Positions 34,851-46,517 of a stretch of DNA of 64,000 bases are shown piece after piece (position 1 is the first letter of the stretch; the number at the start of each line of letters is the position of its first letter). The notes below the pieces were generated by a model. The model was not told the origin of the DNA, ran no database searches, and worked only from the letters and a program-made list of their open reading frames with translations. Position numbers and translations under genes: made by a program. The stretch is from Tipula vernalis (lineage: Eukaryota > Arthropoda > Insecta > Diptera > Tipulidae), in NCBI GenBank assembly GCA_958295665.1, contig OY282558.1, positions 335,269,106 to 335,333,105 on the forward strand, given 5' to 3'.

Positions 34851-35721
34851 TCACAATAGCACATCAACTTGGCCACGTTTATTAAATGCTGGATCAGCTA
34901 ACTGCAGCTTCTTTAATAGTTGCAGATCTCCTTCTGACAAACTAAATTGGTTATGTATTTCGGAAACCTTTGAGATGAATGACGCCTGCGTTGTAAATGC
35001 GGGTTTGCTGTTCATAGATGCAATCGTAATTTCAATTGAAGCCCTTGTTGTCCCCGTTCTGATTTCACCGAGTCCTTTGACCAGCATTCTTTTATTGCTT
35101 CGATTGAGCCTTAGCTCGTTCATACATGTTTCAAACACAAAGGATGCCTGGGATGCGCGCTCGGTAAGTATGGAATTGTCCATTAACATCTCGAATTTTT
35201 ATCAACACTGTCGGCAGTATGGTTTGAGAGATAGCGGGCTTTGAGGTAAGTGCTTGCGTTTGAGTAATGCTGTTTACACCAGTTTCTTCGTGCGTTGATA
35301 TGATGGCTTCATGCATTTGTGCACTTGAACGATGGTCATTCTTGGTTGAGTTTTGCTCTGCTGTACTATGCAACGATGTATGATGTTTTCTGTAACACTG
35401 TTGGCATCGCGCTCGTGATCTACAGTCGTAGTGTATTAAAGCAAACATCTATTGTTACATTTTATTGCCTTCGAACTTTTATCCGCGGACATTTCTTTAT
35501 ATAAATCACACTCGTAAATCCGGTGTCCATCTTGTTTACAAATCGGACAAGTTGCTCCTGATGTTCCTGAGGATGTATCGAATCGACAGAGTATGCTCGT
35601 GTTGTTGGCGGTCGGCTTGATTGGAACTTCTTGGTATAGCCCTTTAATGAGTCAATCATGGCTATTCGCTTACCAAGGAATGTAAGCAAATCTTTAAAAG
35701 TCGGGAATTCCTTTCGCAATC
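34851..35721 (-). pseudogene. BEL/Pao gag C-terminus and protease
   Basis: 35721-35462 encodes the gag segment that usually precedes the zinc knuckles (CHRLRKEFPTFKDLLTFLGK). At about 35380-35420 CQQCYRKHHTSLH is a typical BEL zinc-knuckle variant. After a frameshift the protease region (35189-34851) shows SQASFVFETCMNELRL. A substituted stretch NSILTER precedes SQASF where D-x-G-S is expected, so the active site appears disrupted. The next frame (34850-34575) continues with the DVLL..A protease C-terminus. Confidence 0.75.
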
Positions 35722-35974
35722 TGTGGCAAATATTTAAAAGGTGATAACTCAAAAATTCGCATTGTTCAGGAAAACGTTTTTAACACTAAGGGAGTCTCAA
35801 AATCGTATGAGTTTTTAAAATTCTGCTTTTTGTAAACGCTTATTACGGTTGCTTGTAGTTGCCAGAATATTACGAAAAATTGATATGATATGAAATCGAA
35901 TACGGAGATTTCGAATTTGAAATAATACGTAAAAGGGTATAACTCGAGTTATCACCTTTTAAATATTTGCCACA
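35722..35974. mobile_element. 253-bp element with 29-bp perfect inverted repeats
   Basis: TGTGGCAAATATTTAAAAGG and nine more bases at 35722-35750 are exactly complementary to 35946-35974. The spacer has no coding potential. It borders the truncated BEL gag on the left and a (TA)n tract about 20 bp to the right. No target duplication is seen. It may be a MITE, or an inverted duplication formed when the BEL element was broken. Confidence 0.8.
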
Positions 35975-35991
35975 CACATAATTATTATATA

Positions 35992-36237
<246 letters not shown>

Positions 36238-36242
36238 GATAT

Positions 36243-37908
36243 ATAATAAAATTAGAGGTTTAGATTCAGCTATGTAGCAAAATCTTAATTTACTGGTAGG
36301 GACGAAATATAATTAGATGTTTTACATCAATCTGATTATGATTTTTATTAGTCAATGGTTCAACATTTTTTATGGAAATTTTTAGAAAATTTTCCTGGAA
36401 TTTGCAATCCCCAGGAAATTTGAATCCACTTCAATTGGCCGTTTATTTGGATATCATATAATTTTATAAATTGAAGAAATTATTAAATTAAATTTTGCCA
36501 GTTAAGCATCAATCTCATTATGATTTTCCGTTGGTCAATGGGTTCAACATTATTTATTGAAATGGTCCAGTTTCATTCCAGTTTTTCATATTCCAGAATT
36601 GTGTTCGAAAATATTTTAGAATCACATTTCTTTATTTATCGTGTCGAATTGAATCATAATCTTGTAAGACCGTAAAATATCTTATTGAAATATATGGTTC
36701 CGTTCCATTGTAAGAAGTTCCACTAGTTATAGATTGGTATAATTTTCATATTGCTATATAGGCCAGTGAAATTTTTACTAATCAAGAACTAAAAATATTT
36801 TAGTAAAATATAGTAAACACTTCATTGGCATCAGTAAAGAAGCAAGTAAAACGAAACATTTCAGCTAACAATTTTCTTGAGAAGAGTTTGTATGTATGGT
36901 GTACGTTACTTATATATTAAGGTGCGTTGTAGACGTAGAATGTAATATAAGCTACACGATACCTTATGGGTACATATGTGATACATATGTAGATAATCTG
37001 AAGAAATTTGTTTGAAAAATAAAACAAAAAATTCGTTATAAAAACAGCTAAAATTACTTAACATGCTATTACTAATTAGGATTTAGCATTAAACATACAG
37101 CAATGTACAATGTGTAAGTACAATATTTGATGTGGTGCGGTAAATTACGTAAGTTACATAGCAAATTATTTGTTTTTATTTGTCCTCAAATAATTTTTAT
37201 TAGTTACAACTGTTACATTTTTATATATATGTAATAATATAAAGTCTTTTATATAATTAAAACTCATTATCCTAATGTTTTGTCGTAAACATTAACCAAC
37301 TTTTATCCCCATTAATCTCTAAAACTAATTTCTATATTGAATTTTTTTATTATATATTTCAGGCTGACAACAAAAACAAAACTTGTATTAATGTTGTTTG
37401 CTAAGAAGACCCAAAATTCGAGATTTTTTGTGAAACACAATCACGTAGAATGCGTATATATTGTTACTATATAGACATTAGTATAGTGTTATTATGTTGT
37501 TCTATATTTATTTTAGACCAAACAGATAAAAAAATGAGGATGAATCTGGCAATTTTTTTTTTTTTTTTTTTTGTATGAAAACATGTCTCACATTTGCAAA
37601 CCAATCCACTTTGGTATATATTTGAGATAATTAACACTTCGATTTTTGTAGACGAGATAATTTATTGATATGGGTTATATGCATTGTTCTTTGAACAACG
37701 TATAATATAATTTGATAATAAATTGATTAACTTTAAAATGATTACTCTTGAGTTTTAATTTAACTTTTAGTTCCAAGAAACGAAATTAAATGAAACAGTA
37801 TAATATCTTTTAAAACTATTTAGTTGCTTAAATTTGTAAAATTATATAGGTAGGAAGTCGAACTTATGTTCTGATTTTCCCAAATGACACGGATTCTGTA
37901 GTTATATA
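36243..37908. other. AT-rich intergenic sequence, no gene seen
   Basis: No conserved frame. It contains a degenerate direct repeat of about 60 bp (36325-36385 and 36507-36568, beginning CATCAATCT) and a T run at 37553-37573. Confidence 0.45.
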
Positions 37909-38104
37909 TATCGTCGTTACCATCGCAAACTATCGAATGTGAAAATTTCCCTTTCAGGACGTCAAAAAATATTCCATAATTTGAAGGACCGACGATTACT
38001 GATATCGACGATTTGCTGCTATATCATGCCCAATTCTAGAGCTAAGTAACGTATATGAAAATTAATTTTTTCACATTCGATAGTTTGCGATGGTAGCAAC
38101 GATA
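37909..38104. mobile_element. 196-bp MITE with 37-bp inverted ends
   Basis: The left arm (37909-37945) begins TATCGTCGTTACCATCGCAA. The right arm (38068-38104), reversed, begins TATCGTTGCTACCATCGCAA, giving 35 of 37 matching positions. GTTATA occurs just outside both ends (37901-37906 and 38106-38111), hinting at a target duplication. Non-coding. Confidence 0.8.
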
Positions 38105-38479
38105 GGTTATACACTAGTTTCGCTTTCCTTTTAAAGTTTTTCAAGAAAACTGAACAAAACTATTTTTTGTGATTTTTTTCCCTCAAAGTTACGAAAATTC
38201 GTTTACAAAACAATTTTACCTGGAAGTTTTTCATGGTTTGGTGTATTTTACTTACCACCTAAAATAAAAATGCAAAGTTAAATTGCAAGATGACCCGTAC
38301 TGAAATTCTCGGTAAAATTAAATTTCCTATAACCTGGAAGTCCTATTCAAAGCGTGATTCTAGGTTTTTCTAAAAACAATTAAGCAACCGTTTATAAAGC
38401 ATCTAATATGTGCTGTACTAAGGTTACAATACGATATAATATCACCCATTTTTATTAATAATTTTTACTAGCCTTTTAG

Positions 38480-39210
38480 GCTTGAAATTAATTATTCGGA
38501 AAAGAATATCAGTGGTAATTCCACTTAGGTTCCATCTTGCATAACCTATGTATCGTTAATTTCATTTTGTGAAATGTTTTCTGTTTGTGTTGGAATAAAG
38601 TGTTCGCCAAGCAGCTCCATATAACTTACTGAAGTAACATTTTCTCGAACAGTTTTTTATAACTTAAAGCATAGGGGCGTTTTAATATCGTCTGATTCTA
38701 GAATGTTGGCCGCAGTTCCGAAAGTTATCTGAAAATGTTGGACAAGTGCTTCACATTTCTTATTAGAGTCAATAATTACAACTATTGCCATTGGAATTGT
38801 TTAATGGTTTTATGAAGGAGCATTTTTTTTAAGAAATCTCACTGTATACCAGTAAAGTTTAGAACCTTTGACCTAAGATTTTACCTTATCTTGCCATTTC
38901 ATGCTAATAATAGCAAACATTTGTTGTCTAATTAAAGCGTTAAAGAAATTAACAATGTTACTAGGGATCTTGTTTCCTATCTACTCAAAGCAGCCACAGT
39001 TGGAACAGATGTTCCATAATTGTGTTGCTTCCTTAATAATATCCGAAAGTCCTTTTGTCAATAAGTCAATTTGAATAGTATCTGTAATAATTTCGTTAAT
39101 GACGCATGACTTCAGTTTGTTATCAATAAAGTCGCAAAGCGAGTGCCACGCCACATGTGCCGGTTTTTAAGCCTTTAGAACACAAAACTGGGAAGTGATT
39201 CAAATAGAGT
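38480..39210 (-). pseudogene. Unrecognised decayed protein-coding stretch
   Basis: The minus strand stays nearly open in one frame, with a few stops. It reads HSLCDFIDNKLKSCVINEII and DLLTKGLSDIIKEATQLW (39180-39050), then MAIVVIIDSNKKCEALVQHF and TFGTAANILESDDIKTPL (38780-38680), then VTSVSYMELLGEHFIPT near 38610. The residue use is protein-like rather than low-complexity. I do not recognise the family. The context, between a MITE and an errantivirus, suggests another mobile-element gene or a dead host gene. Confidence 0.3.
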
Positions 39211-39567
39211 TCATGTTGGATCCAATGCAGTTTACAGTAACTTCGTTATTTACTATATACAAATCAAGAGTACTTATTTCTTTTTTTAATATTTTAGTTA
39301 TGATAACAATAAAATTTTTTACAAAGTAACTAGTCATTTTTGACTAACAGCGTTTGACTCTGACAATATAATAATAAAGCACTTATAGATGCATATGATA
39401 TAATTGCACTTTATTAACTAAATTACACCCACAATTTAATTTATTTTATTTTTTATAATTTATTTATTTAATTTATTTTAAATTGATGTTATGAAAATTG
39501 TTTAATTTAAATAAGTTGACATAATTTAGTTTGGTGTTTTTCACCACCATTTATTAATTTGTATCCG
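39211..39567. other. AT-rich flank of the errantivirus, nothing recognised
   Basis: Low-complexity AT sequence that ends at the CGCG target duplication (39568-39571). Confidence 0.45.
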
Positions 39568-39571
39568 CGCG

Positions 39572-39959
39572 ACTTTTGTTCTTAAGTCTTTTTAAAAAGA
39601 AAAAAAACTTTTATTTTTACACTTTATTATTTATTACAATTAATTTTAAAATGTATTACACTTCTATTCTCTTAAGAGATAGATTTTTCACTTATTAACT
39701 ATGCTGATCTCTTTAGAGTCAGTTTTATTAATTTAGAATCGCTTAGGTGTGATCTCTTTAGACACAACAATTGAATTTTTATTAATTATATTTCTCATGG
39801 TTTCATTTTTTATTAATCAGCATTTAAAATATATATTTTTACTTAAAAATCATGTTTATGACATGTATTGAAATTTTATATCGTTTTCCGTTCTACATTT
39901 ATATTTCTTTAATACTTTGCATTTTCTGTGTGAACATTTTAGAACATGATATTTAATTA
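39572..39959 (-). repeat. Errantivirus 3' LTR, lacking the start of U3
   Basis: Matches the 5' LTR (45803-46195) with few changes, including a small length difference near 39765 (5' copy AGAGTCAACACAAC). It lacks the counterpart of 46196-46256, the first 61 bp of the LTR, and joins directly to env sequence at 39960. A deletion therefore removed the polypurine tract, the env C-terminus and the LTR start together. Confidence 0.9.
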
Positions 39960-41063
39960 TCTTATTATTATTTGAGAATGTCTTATTTTAAATAGTTTCC
40001 TCCTTTCATCATAGTTTGATGTTAAAATTAAATTATTAGCTAGTTGAATTAATATACTATTGTCATTAATATTATAAATTTCGGTGTTACAATTCTTTAT
40101 GTTTTCACAATTTTTCCTTAAAATACAGTGTTTTAATTCATTTAATTGATGAAAGGCTTTATTATTATCATATTCATAATATTTATTATTTATTTCAAAT
40201 GTTCTGGTTATTTGATAGTTTATTGACTTACAATCATTTTCATTAGATAAAGGAATGATTAATTTTTCATTTATCGTTTTCTTCTATATGGTATTTTGAT
40301 TAAAAATATTAATTTATCAGTATTCGTTTTCGAAAATCCTACTCTCAAACTTTTCAATTTATTAACATCAATTTCATAATCAACAATTTCTTTATAGCTT
40401 AATAATGAAGGATGGATAATGTTTAAATTACTAAATATTATATTATCTTGTAAATCGTTTATTATCCTGTCAATTTCTTGGATTTTTTGTTTAATATCTA
40501 ATTAAATTATTTTTATTAAAGTTTCATTTTCCCTACTTGTTATAAAATTTTTTATAATTTGTCTATCATCTAAAATTGTATTATATAGTTTGTATATGGT
40601 TTCATTAAGATTATTATTAATTTTAATTTGTTTATTTACATTTGATGCTATATTTTCATTATTTTGGTCAATTAAATTTAAATGTCCGTTAATTATTTGT
40701 CGGTCTTCGTCGTCCATTGTCCCTGATATCCATTTACTAATTGTTCCTAAAAAATTTACTAATCCTCTTTTATGTATTGAATGATGTCCACTTTTTAAAG
40801 TCATTAATTTGTACAGTAAATCTTCCTTTAATTTCGGTAAAATTTGATATTTGAGATACGGTTTTCTTAAGTTCTAGTATTGTAGTCTCTATCGGTGATA
40901 AGTCTACTAAATGTAATGAATAGTTGTACGTCTTTGGTATTATTGTTTCTGTTTGTCTAAAAATAGTATATCCTGTACTAGTCTCTATTTTCTCTACTAG
41001 TAGTTGAGCATGTATCGGTATCGTTAGTGTTATTGTCATTATTATCAGTATTACTATAGTCAT
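39960..41063 (-). pseudogene. Errantivirus env (fusion-type envelope), frameshifted and 3'-truncated
   Basis: Errantivirus envelopes resemble baculovirus F proteins. The N-terminal frame (41063-40770) opens with a hydrophobic signal-like segment, and its start overlaps the end of the integrase frame. The next frame (40804-40502) begins with a basic cleavage-like site followed by a hydrophobic glycine-containing stretch and a heptad-like Asn/Ile-rich region, as expected of an F-type fusion subunit. Further env-like sequence continues with stops to about 39960 and then meets the LTR directly. The membrane anchor is missing, so no functional envelope is encoded. Confidence 0.75.
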
Positions 41064-42464
41064 TAGGATCTGAAAATTTCAATGGTCTTTTAATATTTGT
41101 AAGATGTACATTGGTTAGGTTATGTTTTCTAAATTTCGGCTGATCTTTATGTCTCAAAGCTTTATAATTTTTTATATATCCTTGTTCTCTATTTTCTTTG
41201 TAATCTTCTCTATTTTTATTATATTTTTCTAATCTTTTGTTTTGTGTGTTTATTAAATTATTATGTATTTCCTCTCTAGATAATGTTCCTTCTTCAGCAT
41301 TTAGTGGGGTACATTTGATGGTACTATGGTATTGATTATTATAGCTCTTAATGGCTTCTAACATTTGGATTCTTACTGGGTTATTTTGCTCTAAGTTTAG
41401 AATTCGTAATTTTTCAGTAAGGGTATTGTTTAATCTTTCTACATCTGAGTTTCCTGTATGGCTATTTGGTTTGGCTAAATGTAACTCTATTTGTTGTTGG
41501 TTTAAAAATTCTTTAACATTGATATGTTTAAATTCATTGTCTGCCACTAATTTTAAAGGTTTTTTGTGATTAAAATACATTCTAAGTTTTTCTATTAACT
41601 CGGTATGGTTTCTATTTTCTAAAGGGTAGGCTGTTGCAAATTTCGTGAATTTATCTAAGAAAATTATAAAAGATTGTTTTTTATTTACATAAGTATCCAT
41701 ATGGACTATTTGATTTTTGTCCGTAGGCATTTCGGTTTTTTCGAATTTTGGTTTAATTGGATTTCTATCGTATTTTCCTCGGTTGCAAATGTCACAATTA
41801 TTAGTAACTTTGTTAATAATTATCTTAATATTTTTGTTATAAACTTTAAATTTTAGATTTTCATATAATGAAATAATACCTGGATGTTTTTGTTCCTTAT
41901 GGTGAATCGAAACGATTTTAATTAACTCATCCTCTGATTCTACATCCTGTGCAAAATGGGTACATTTCATAAATTTTGTGGTTGGGAATTCTTCTATTAA
42001 TATTTTTTGGATAACATAAAACTCTCTATCTGGGTATGAATTGCTACTCTTGTCCCTGTTAAGTATGTTTTCAATTTATTGACTAATTCTTCTTTGGTTA
42101 CGGTTGGGTTAATATTTATTCTACGATTTCCTAATATATTTTCTAATTCACTGGTGAAATTTTCAGTGAATATTAACTGTGTTTTGAACCTATTTACAAT
42201 TGTTTCTAGGATTACTATATTATCATTCTGTTGTTCTAATTGAGAATGTATTGTCGGTTGTATTGAGTTATTATCGGGGGTTTCATCTACTACTTCTTCA
42301 TTATTGATTTCGTAATCTGTAAAAATATTTTGTAAAGAGAGGTTTCTCCCTTCGTTAGATTGAAATATTGTTTGAATTTCATTAATTTCAGGGCTATCTG
42401 TATTAATTCTACTCAAAAAGTCCGCAATCTTATTTTCCTTACCTTGTAGATAACTAATTTTCAT
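40978..42464 (-). pseudogene. Errantivirus pol C-terminus: RNase H tail and integrase
   Basis: 42464-41997 encodes the end of RNase H (YLQGKENKIADFLSR) and a variable linker. 41970-40978 is a 330-residue open integrase frame. It has an HHCC finger (HHKEQKHPG ... CDICNRGK, about 41780-41900) and a core with MDTYVNKKQSFIIFLD (first Asp near 41690), VADNEFKH (second Asp near 41540) and NSDVERLNNT (Glu near 41440). The frame then runs into a long basic C-terminal region. The integrase is the best-preserved part of this element and carries all three acidic residues. Confidence 0.88.
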
Positions 42465-42494
42465 ATTATATTCTCCAAGTGATAAGATCCATCT

Positions 42495-44300
42495 TTAGAG
42501 TCGGGGATTTAAATCTTTTCCTAAGTATTTGGTGTGTAACCATTTTAAGGCTTGGTGGTCAGTTTTTAACTCGAATTGTTTTCCGTATATATAAGGTCTA
42601 AAGTATTTTATCGACCATACTACTGCTAGTAATTCTTTTTCCGTAGTGCTATACCTGGTTTCATGGTTGTTTAACGTTCTACTCGCGGAAGCTATCGGAT
42701 GGTTATCTTGAAGTAACACAGCTCCAATTGCGAATTGGCTAGCGTCTGTGTTTAGCACGAATGACTTGTTGAACTCTGGATATTTTAGAAAAGGATGGGT
42801 TGTCAACAAAATTTTTAATCCTTCAAATGCATTTATATATGTGGGATCTAATTTGTTGATCTTTACATCTTTTTTTAAGTATTTCGTCATCGGCTGGGCT
42901 ATTTTGGCATAATCTTTTATGAACTTTCTGTTATATCCTGTTATTCCCAGAAATGACTTTATCTATATTATAGTGTTTCAGGTAATTTTAAATTTAATAT
43001 ATCTGTTATCTTTTTCAAGTTTGGCTTTACTCCTTCTGGTGTCAACGTGTGTCCCAGATATTCGGTTTCTTTGCAGAAAAAATTGCATTTGTCAATCTGA
43101 ATTTTTAGATTGGTTTCTCTTAATTTATTAAAATTTTATTTATGCTCAATATATGTTCTTGTATGGATGTGCTAAAAATTAGTATGTCATCAAGATATAC
43201 TACGCATATTTTGTTAATGAACTCTCTTAGAACAGAATTCATTGTCTTTGGAAAGTTGCGGGGCGTTTTTCAACCCAAAAGGCATCCTTACATACTCATA
43301 GTGCCCAAATGGCGTCGAAAATGCGGTTTTATTTTGATCGTTTTTATCTACTAATATTTGATGGAAGCCTTTTGCTATATCTATTGTTGAAAAATAATGG
43401 GCTCTTCCTAGTTTGTAAGATATTTTCAAGATATTTTCAATATTTGGAATGGGGAATTTATCATCTATTGTGATTTCGTTTATTTTTCTATAATCAATAA
43501 CGATCCTCCATTTTTTTATATTAGAATTGTCCAATTTTTTTGGAACAATCCACAGGGGTGAATTGTATGGCGAATCTGATTCTTTAATTATACCTTGTTT
43601 TAGCATTTCTTGCATTTGTTTTTCAATTTCTTTTTCGTGTATTTGTGGGTAACGATAAATTTTACTATAAATGGGATTATTATGTTTTAACTTTATACTA
43701 TGTTTTATTTCATGGGTGAAGGTCAAATTATCGCCTTCAGAAAAAAATAAATCTTTGTTTTTCGTTAAAATCTCTTTCAAATATTCTTTTTCCTCGTCAT
43801 TTAAGTGGTTTTGATTTATTTTGCTAAATATTTCTTCTTTTGAGTTAACTATTGGTTCCAGATGGTTTACTTGGGTAAGCTCACTGGGATATCCAATATT
43901 TATGAAGGGAATTATATATTGGTTGAATATTTTCATGTATTCGTTTTTTGTATCAATGATCGCTTCGAATGGCCTTAAAAAATTGATACCCATTATGGCA
44001 TCATATTTCACACTCTTTAGAGGGAAAATTTTCCATTCTAGCGTACCATTTTTCTTTAGTTCTTTCGGGATGGGGGTCACGATTTTTTCAGTGACAAAAT
44101 TTGGTCCACCCAAAGAATTATACATTATTGGTTTTTCTAATTTATATATTTTATATTTTAAAATGTTGGGTTTTATTAAACTGGTATCCGATCCAGTGTC
44201 TATTAAGCAATTTATGGTATGATTGTCAAAGGTTAGTATTACTACAGGTAATTGGTTTGATGAGGCTGCTCTATAAAATTTACCTCCTGATTAAATTTAG
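42495..44300 (-). pseudogene. Errantivirus protease and reverse transcriptase
   Basis: The protease active site DTGS lies at 44189-44200 in the frame that continues to 43214. RT motifs in order are YSKIYRYPQIHEKEIEKQM, WRIVIDYRKINEITI, YFSTIDIAKGFHQI and YEYVRMPFGLKNAPQ. A frameshift near 43240 follows; the catalytic YLDD is encoded at 43186-43197, outside the long frames. Sequence resumes at 42890 with the RNase H domain (FVLNTDASQFAIGAVL, YSTTEKELLAVVWSIKYF). At least two frameshifts in RT disable it. Confidence 0.88.
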
Positions 44301-44497
44301 AATTTCTAGTGATATTGTCTACTTCCATTAATTCTTGGTTAGGAATGTGATTATTTCTGTATTGATTACTTCTGTTAGTTTCAAATTGTCGTCTGTATTG
44401 TTCTGAGTTAGTTCTAATGTTAGGTGATCTAAATTGTCCTTGATTATTTTGATTGTTATTTCTTAACTCATGTAACCTAAACTGTCCTGAATTTATG

Positions 44498-45512
44498 TTA
44501 CCTAAACTGTAACCTAAACTGTCCTGAATTATTTTGATTGTTAATTCTAAGCTCGGGTAATCTTATTTGTCTTGATTTACTATAATTTGTACTGTTATAA
44601 TTATTCCGATTTTTATCAAAATTATTATTAACGTAATTATTGCTATTACTAACTTCTACTATTAAAATTGTAATTATTGTTAGAATTATTGGTACTATTA
44701 TTCTTTTTTTCATGAATGAATATTAAATTTCTATTTATTTTATATTCGTTTTTAATAATATCTTCTGTTAAATAGATTTCAGACTGACACAAAATATTAC
44801 CTAATTCGAATAGAGACTTCCTACAGTCAATCTGCATCTGTACTATGGGAATTATTTTTGATTTTAAAATTTGAACTAGCTCTCTATCAATTGATTGATA
44901 TGTAAAATTATCTTCATCATCGAAATCGCAGATTTCGCTACACTCACTCTTAATTCTATTTAATTTGTTAAATAAATCTTTTAAATTGAATACCTTTATT
45001 TTCTTTGCGTTGAACAGCAATTGATGTATTGTATTTTTTGGTCTATATCTTAGTCGTAGTTGCTGGATTACGCTGGTCTATGTTCTTTGATTCTCTGGAA
45101 TCTCCATGATTGTATTTCTTGCACTTCCAATTATCTTGTTGTTTATTAATTTCCTTAGGCAGTATTGCTTCAATTCTTTATTATTTGGGCCACACAGACT
45201 TTCGGTGTCCAAAATACATTTTAAAAATGACTTGAGTTTAAATGTGTCATCCCCTGAGAATGGTGGTATTTCGTTGAAATTTCGAATGATCTGATCTGGA
45301 CTCAGATCGAATCTCGTTGTTTTCATTCCTTGGATCATCGTTGTTTGTTCAGCTAATTGTTTCTGTAGAACGTTAACTTGTTCTACTAATTGCTGCTGGT
45401 GTTGTTGTTGTTCCGCCAACTGATTTTTTAAATGTTCTTCCATTTTTTCTTTTCTTGGCACCAACACTATTTCACTTTTTGCACTGTTTAACTTAGATAC
45501 TTTCTTTTTCAA
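44498..45512 (-). pseudogene. Errantivirus gag, three overlapping broken frames
   Basis: The first frame (45512-45078) starts near a Lys/Glu-rich N-terminus, has a Gln-rich coiled-coil-like segment (LAEQQQHQQQLVEQVNVLQK) and then IRNFNEIPPFSGDDTFKLKS, typical of Gypsy-group gag. The second frame (45020-44649) reads LQILFNAKK-type capsid sequence with DRELVQILKSKIIPIVQMQI. The third (44713-44498) is Asn/Arg-rich with LRINNQNNSGQFRLQ, a nucleic-acid-binding tail without zinc knuckles, as in errantiviruses. A tandem CTAAACTGT-type duplication near 44475-44525 disturbs the 3' part. Confidence 0.75.
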
Positions 45513-45785
45513 AACGAAAATTTTGTCAGTTTTCTCTTTTTTAAAAATTTTTTAACCACTTTACTTTTAAACACTGTTTAACGATAAAAAAAAATTCGCG
45601 ATTTTTGCTCAGTTTATTAAAAAATTTCAACTTTTTTTTTCTGTTTATAGTGAAACAACTTTTTGTTTCTTCGAAAAAACTAATGTTAAGCTTTTCTATG
45701 TTCACTTGTTTGTTTCACGGCACTAAAAAAAATGTTTATACTTTACGTAAGTTTGATTCACTTAGATATCTATCTTTAGATGGAT

Positions 45786-45802
45786 ATCCTATCAACTGCG
45801 CC
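45786..45802 (-). promoter_or_regulatory. Errantivirus primer binding site, tRNA-Ser type
   Basis: On the minus strand GGCGCAGTTGATAGGAT follows the 5' LTR end (CAAAAGT) directly. Errantiviruses such as 17.6, 297 and gypsy use a TGGCGCAGTxGGTAGGAT site complementary to the tRNA-Ser 3' end; here the first T is shared with the LTR. It fixes the LTR border and the element's orientation. Confidence 0.85.
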
Positions 45803-46256
45803 ACTTTTGTTCTTAAGTCTTTTTAAAAAGAAAAAAAAACTTTTATTTTTACACTTTATTATTTATTACAATTAATTATAAAATGTATTACACTTCTATT
45901 CTCTTAAGAGATAGATTTTTCACTTCATAACTATGCTGATCTCTTTAGAGTCAGTTTTATTAATTTTGAATCGCTTAGGTGTGATCTCTTTAGAGTCAAC
46001 ACAACAATTGAATTTTATTAATTATATTTCTCATGATTTCATTTTTTATTAATCAGCATTTAAAATATATATTTTTACTTAAAAATCATGTTTATGACAT
46101 GTATTGAAATTTTATATCGTTTTCCGTTCTACATTTATATTTCTTTAATACTTTGCATTTTCTGTGTGAACATTTTAGAACATGATATTTAATTAGAATA
46201 GAATTGTATCATGTGCATTTTTCTTATCATATTGTATATGTTCTTGACATATAACT
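45803..46256 (-). repeat. Errantivirus 5' LTR, complete (454 bp)
   Basis: Begins AGTTATATGTC on the minus strand at 46256 and ends CAAAAGT at 45803, next to the primer site. CGCG follows at 46257-46260. Its promoter would drive gag on the minus strand. No obvious TATA box was pinned down in the AT-rich sequence. Confidence 0.9.
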
Positions 46257-46517
46257 CGCGCGAGGTGGGCGGCATGTCACCGTATTGACGATCGAGAGCA
46301 GACTGATTAATGTATTATTTTATTTTTATTTCGTTCCTTCGTTTATCTGTTTAAATCTGTTGTGTCGCGCAGTTGGTACCCCTGAATGCCGATGACAGAA
46401 AGGGGGCGTTGTTTTTTTTGTGTGTGACGACGAACGCATGTACACATGCGTGAACCGCCACACACTCATATATGTTCTTTCCATAAAGTGTTGTTTTGGT
46501 TGATGTTGCATTGTGCG

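Larger units (their letters stand above)
31736..35721 (-). mobile_element. BEL/Pao LTR retrotransposon, truncated at both ends
   Basis: Gag C-terminus, protease, RT, RNase H, integrase and the BEL/Pao-type C-terminal domain follow in order on the minus strand, over about 4 kb. No LTR is found. The left side ends inside the C-terminal domain at about 31735, and the right side ends inside gag at 35721, where a 29-bp inverted repeat begins. Gene order and the YVDD box identify the superfamily. Confidence 0.9.
39572..46256 (-). mobile_element. Errantivirus (insect endogenous retrovirus, Gypsy group), 6.7 kb
   Basis: Two similar LTRs bound gag, pol and env remnants on the minus strand. CGCG flanks both outer ends (39568-39571 and 46257-46260); GC-rich 4-bp target sites are known for several errantiviruses. 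Each intact LTR edge follows the AGT...ACT rule, and a primer site for tRNA-Ser lies next to the 5' LTR. Gag, pol and env all carry frameshifts. The 3' end of env and about 60 bp of the 3' LTR have been removed. The copy is inactive as it stands. Confidence 0.93.
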
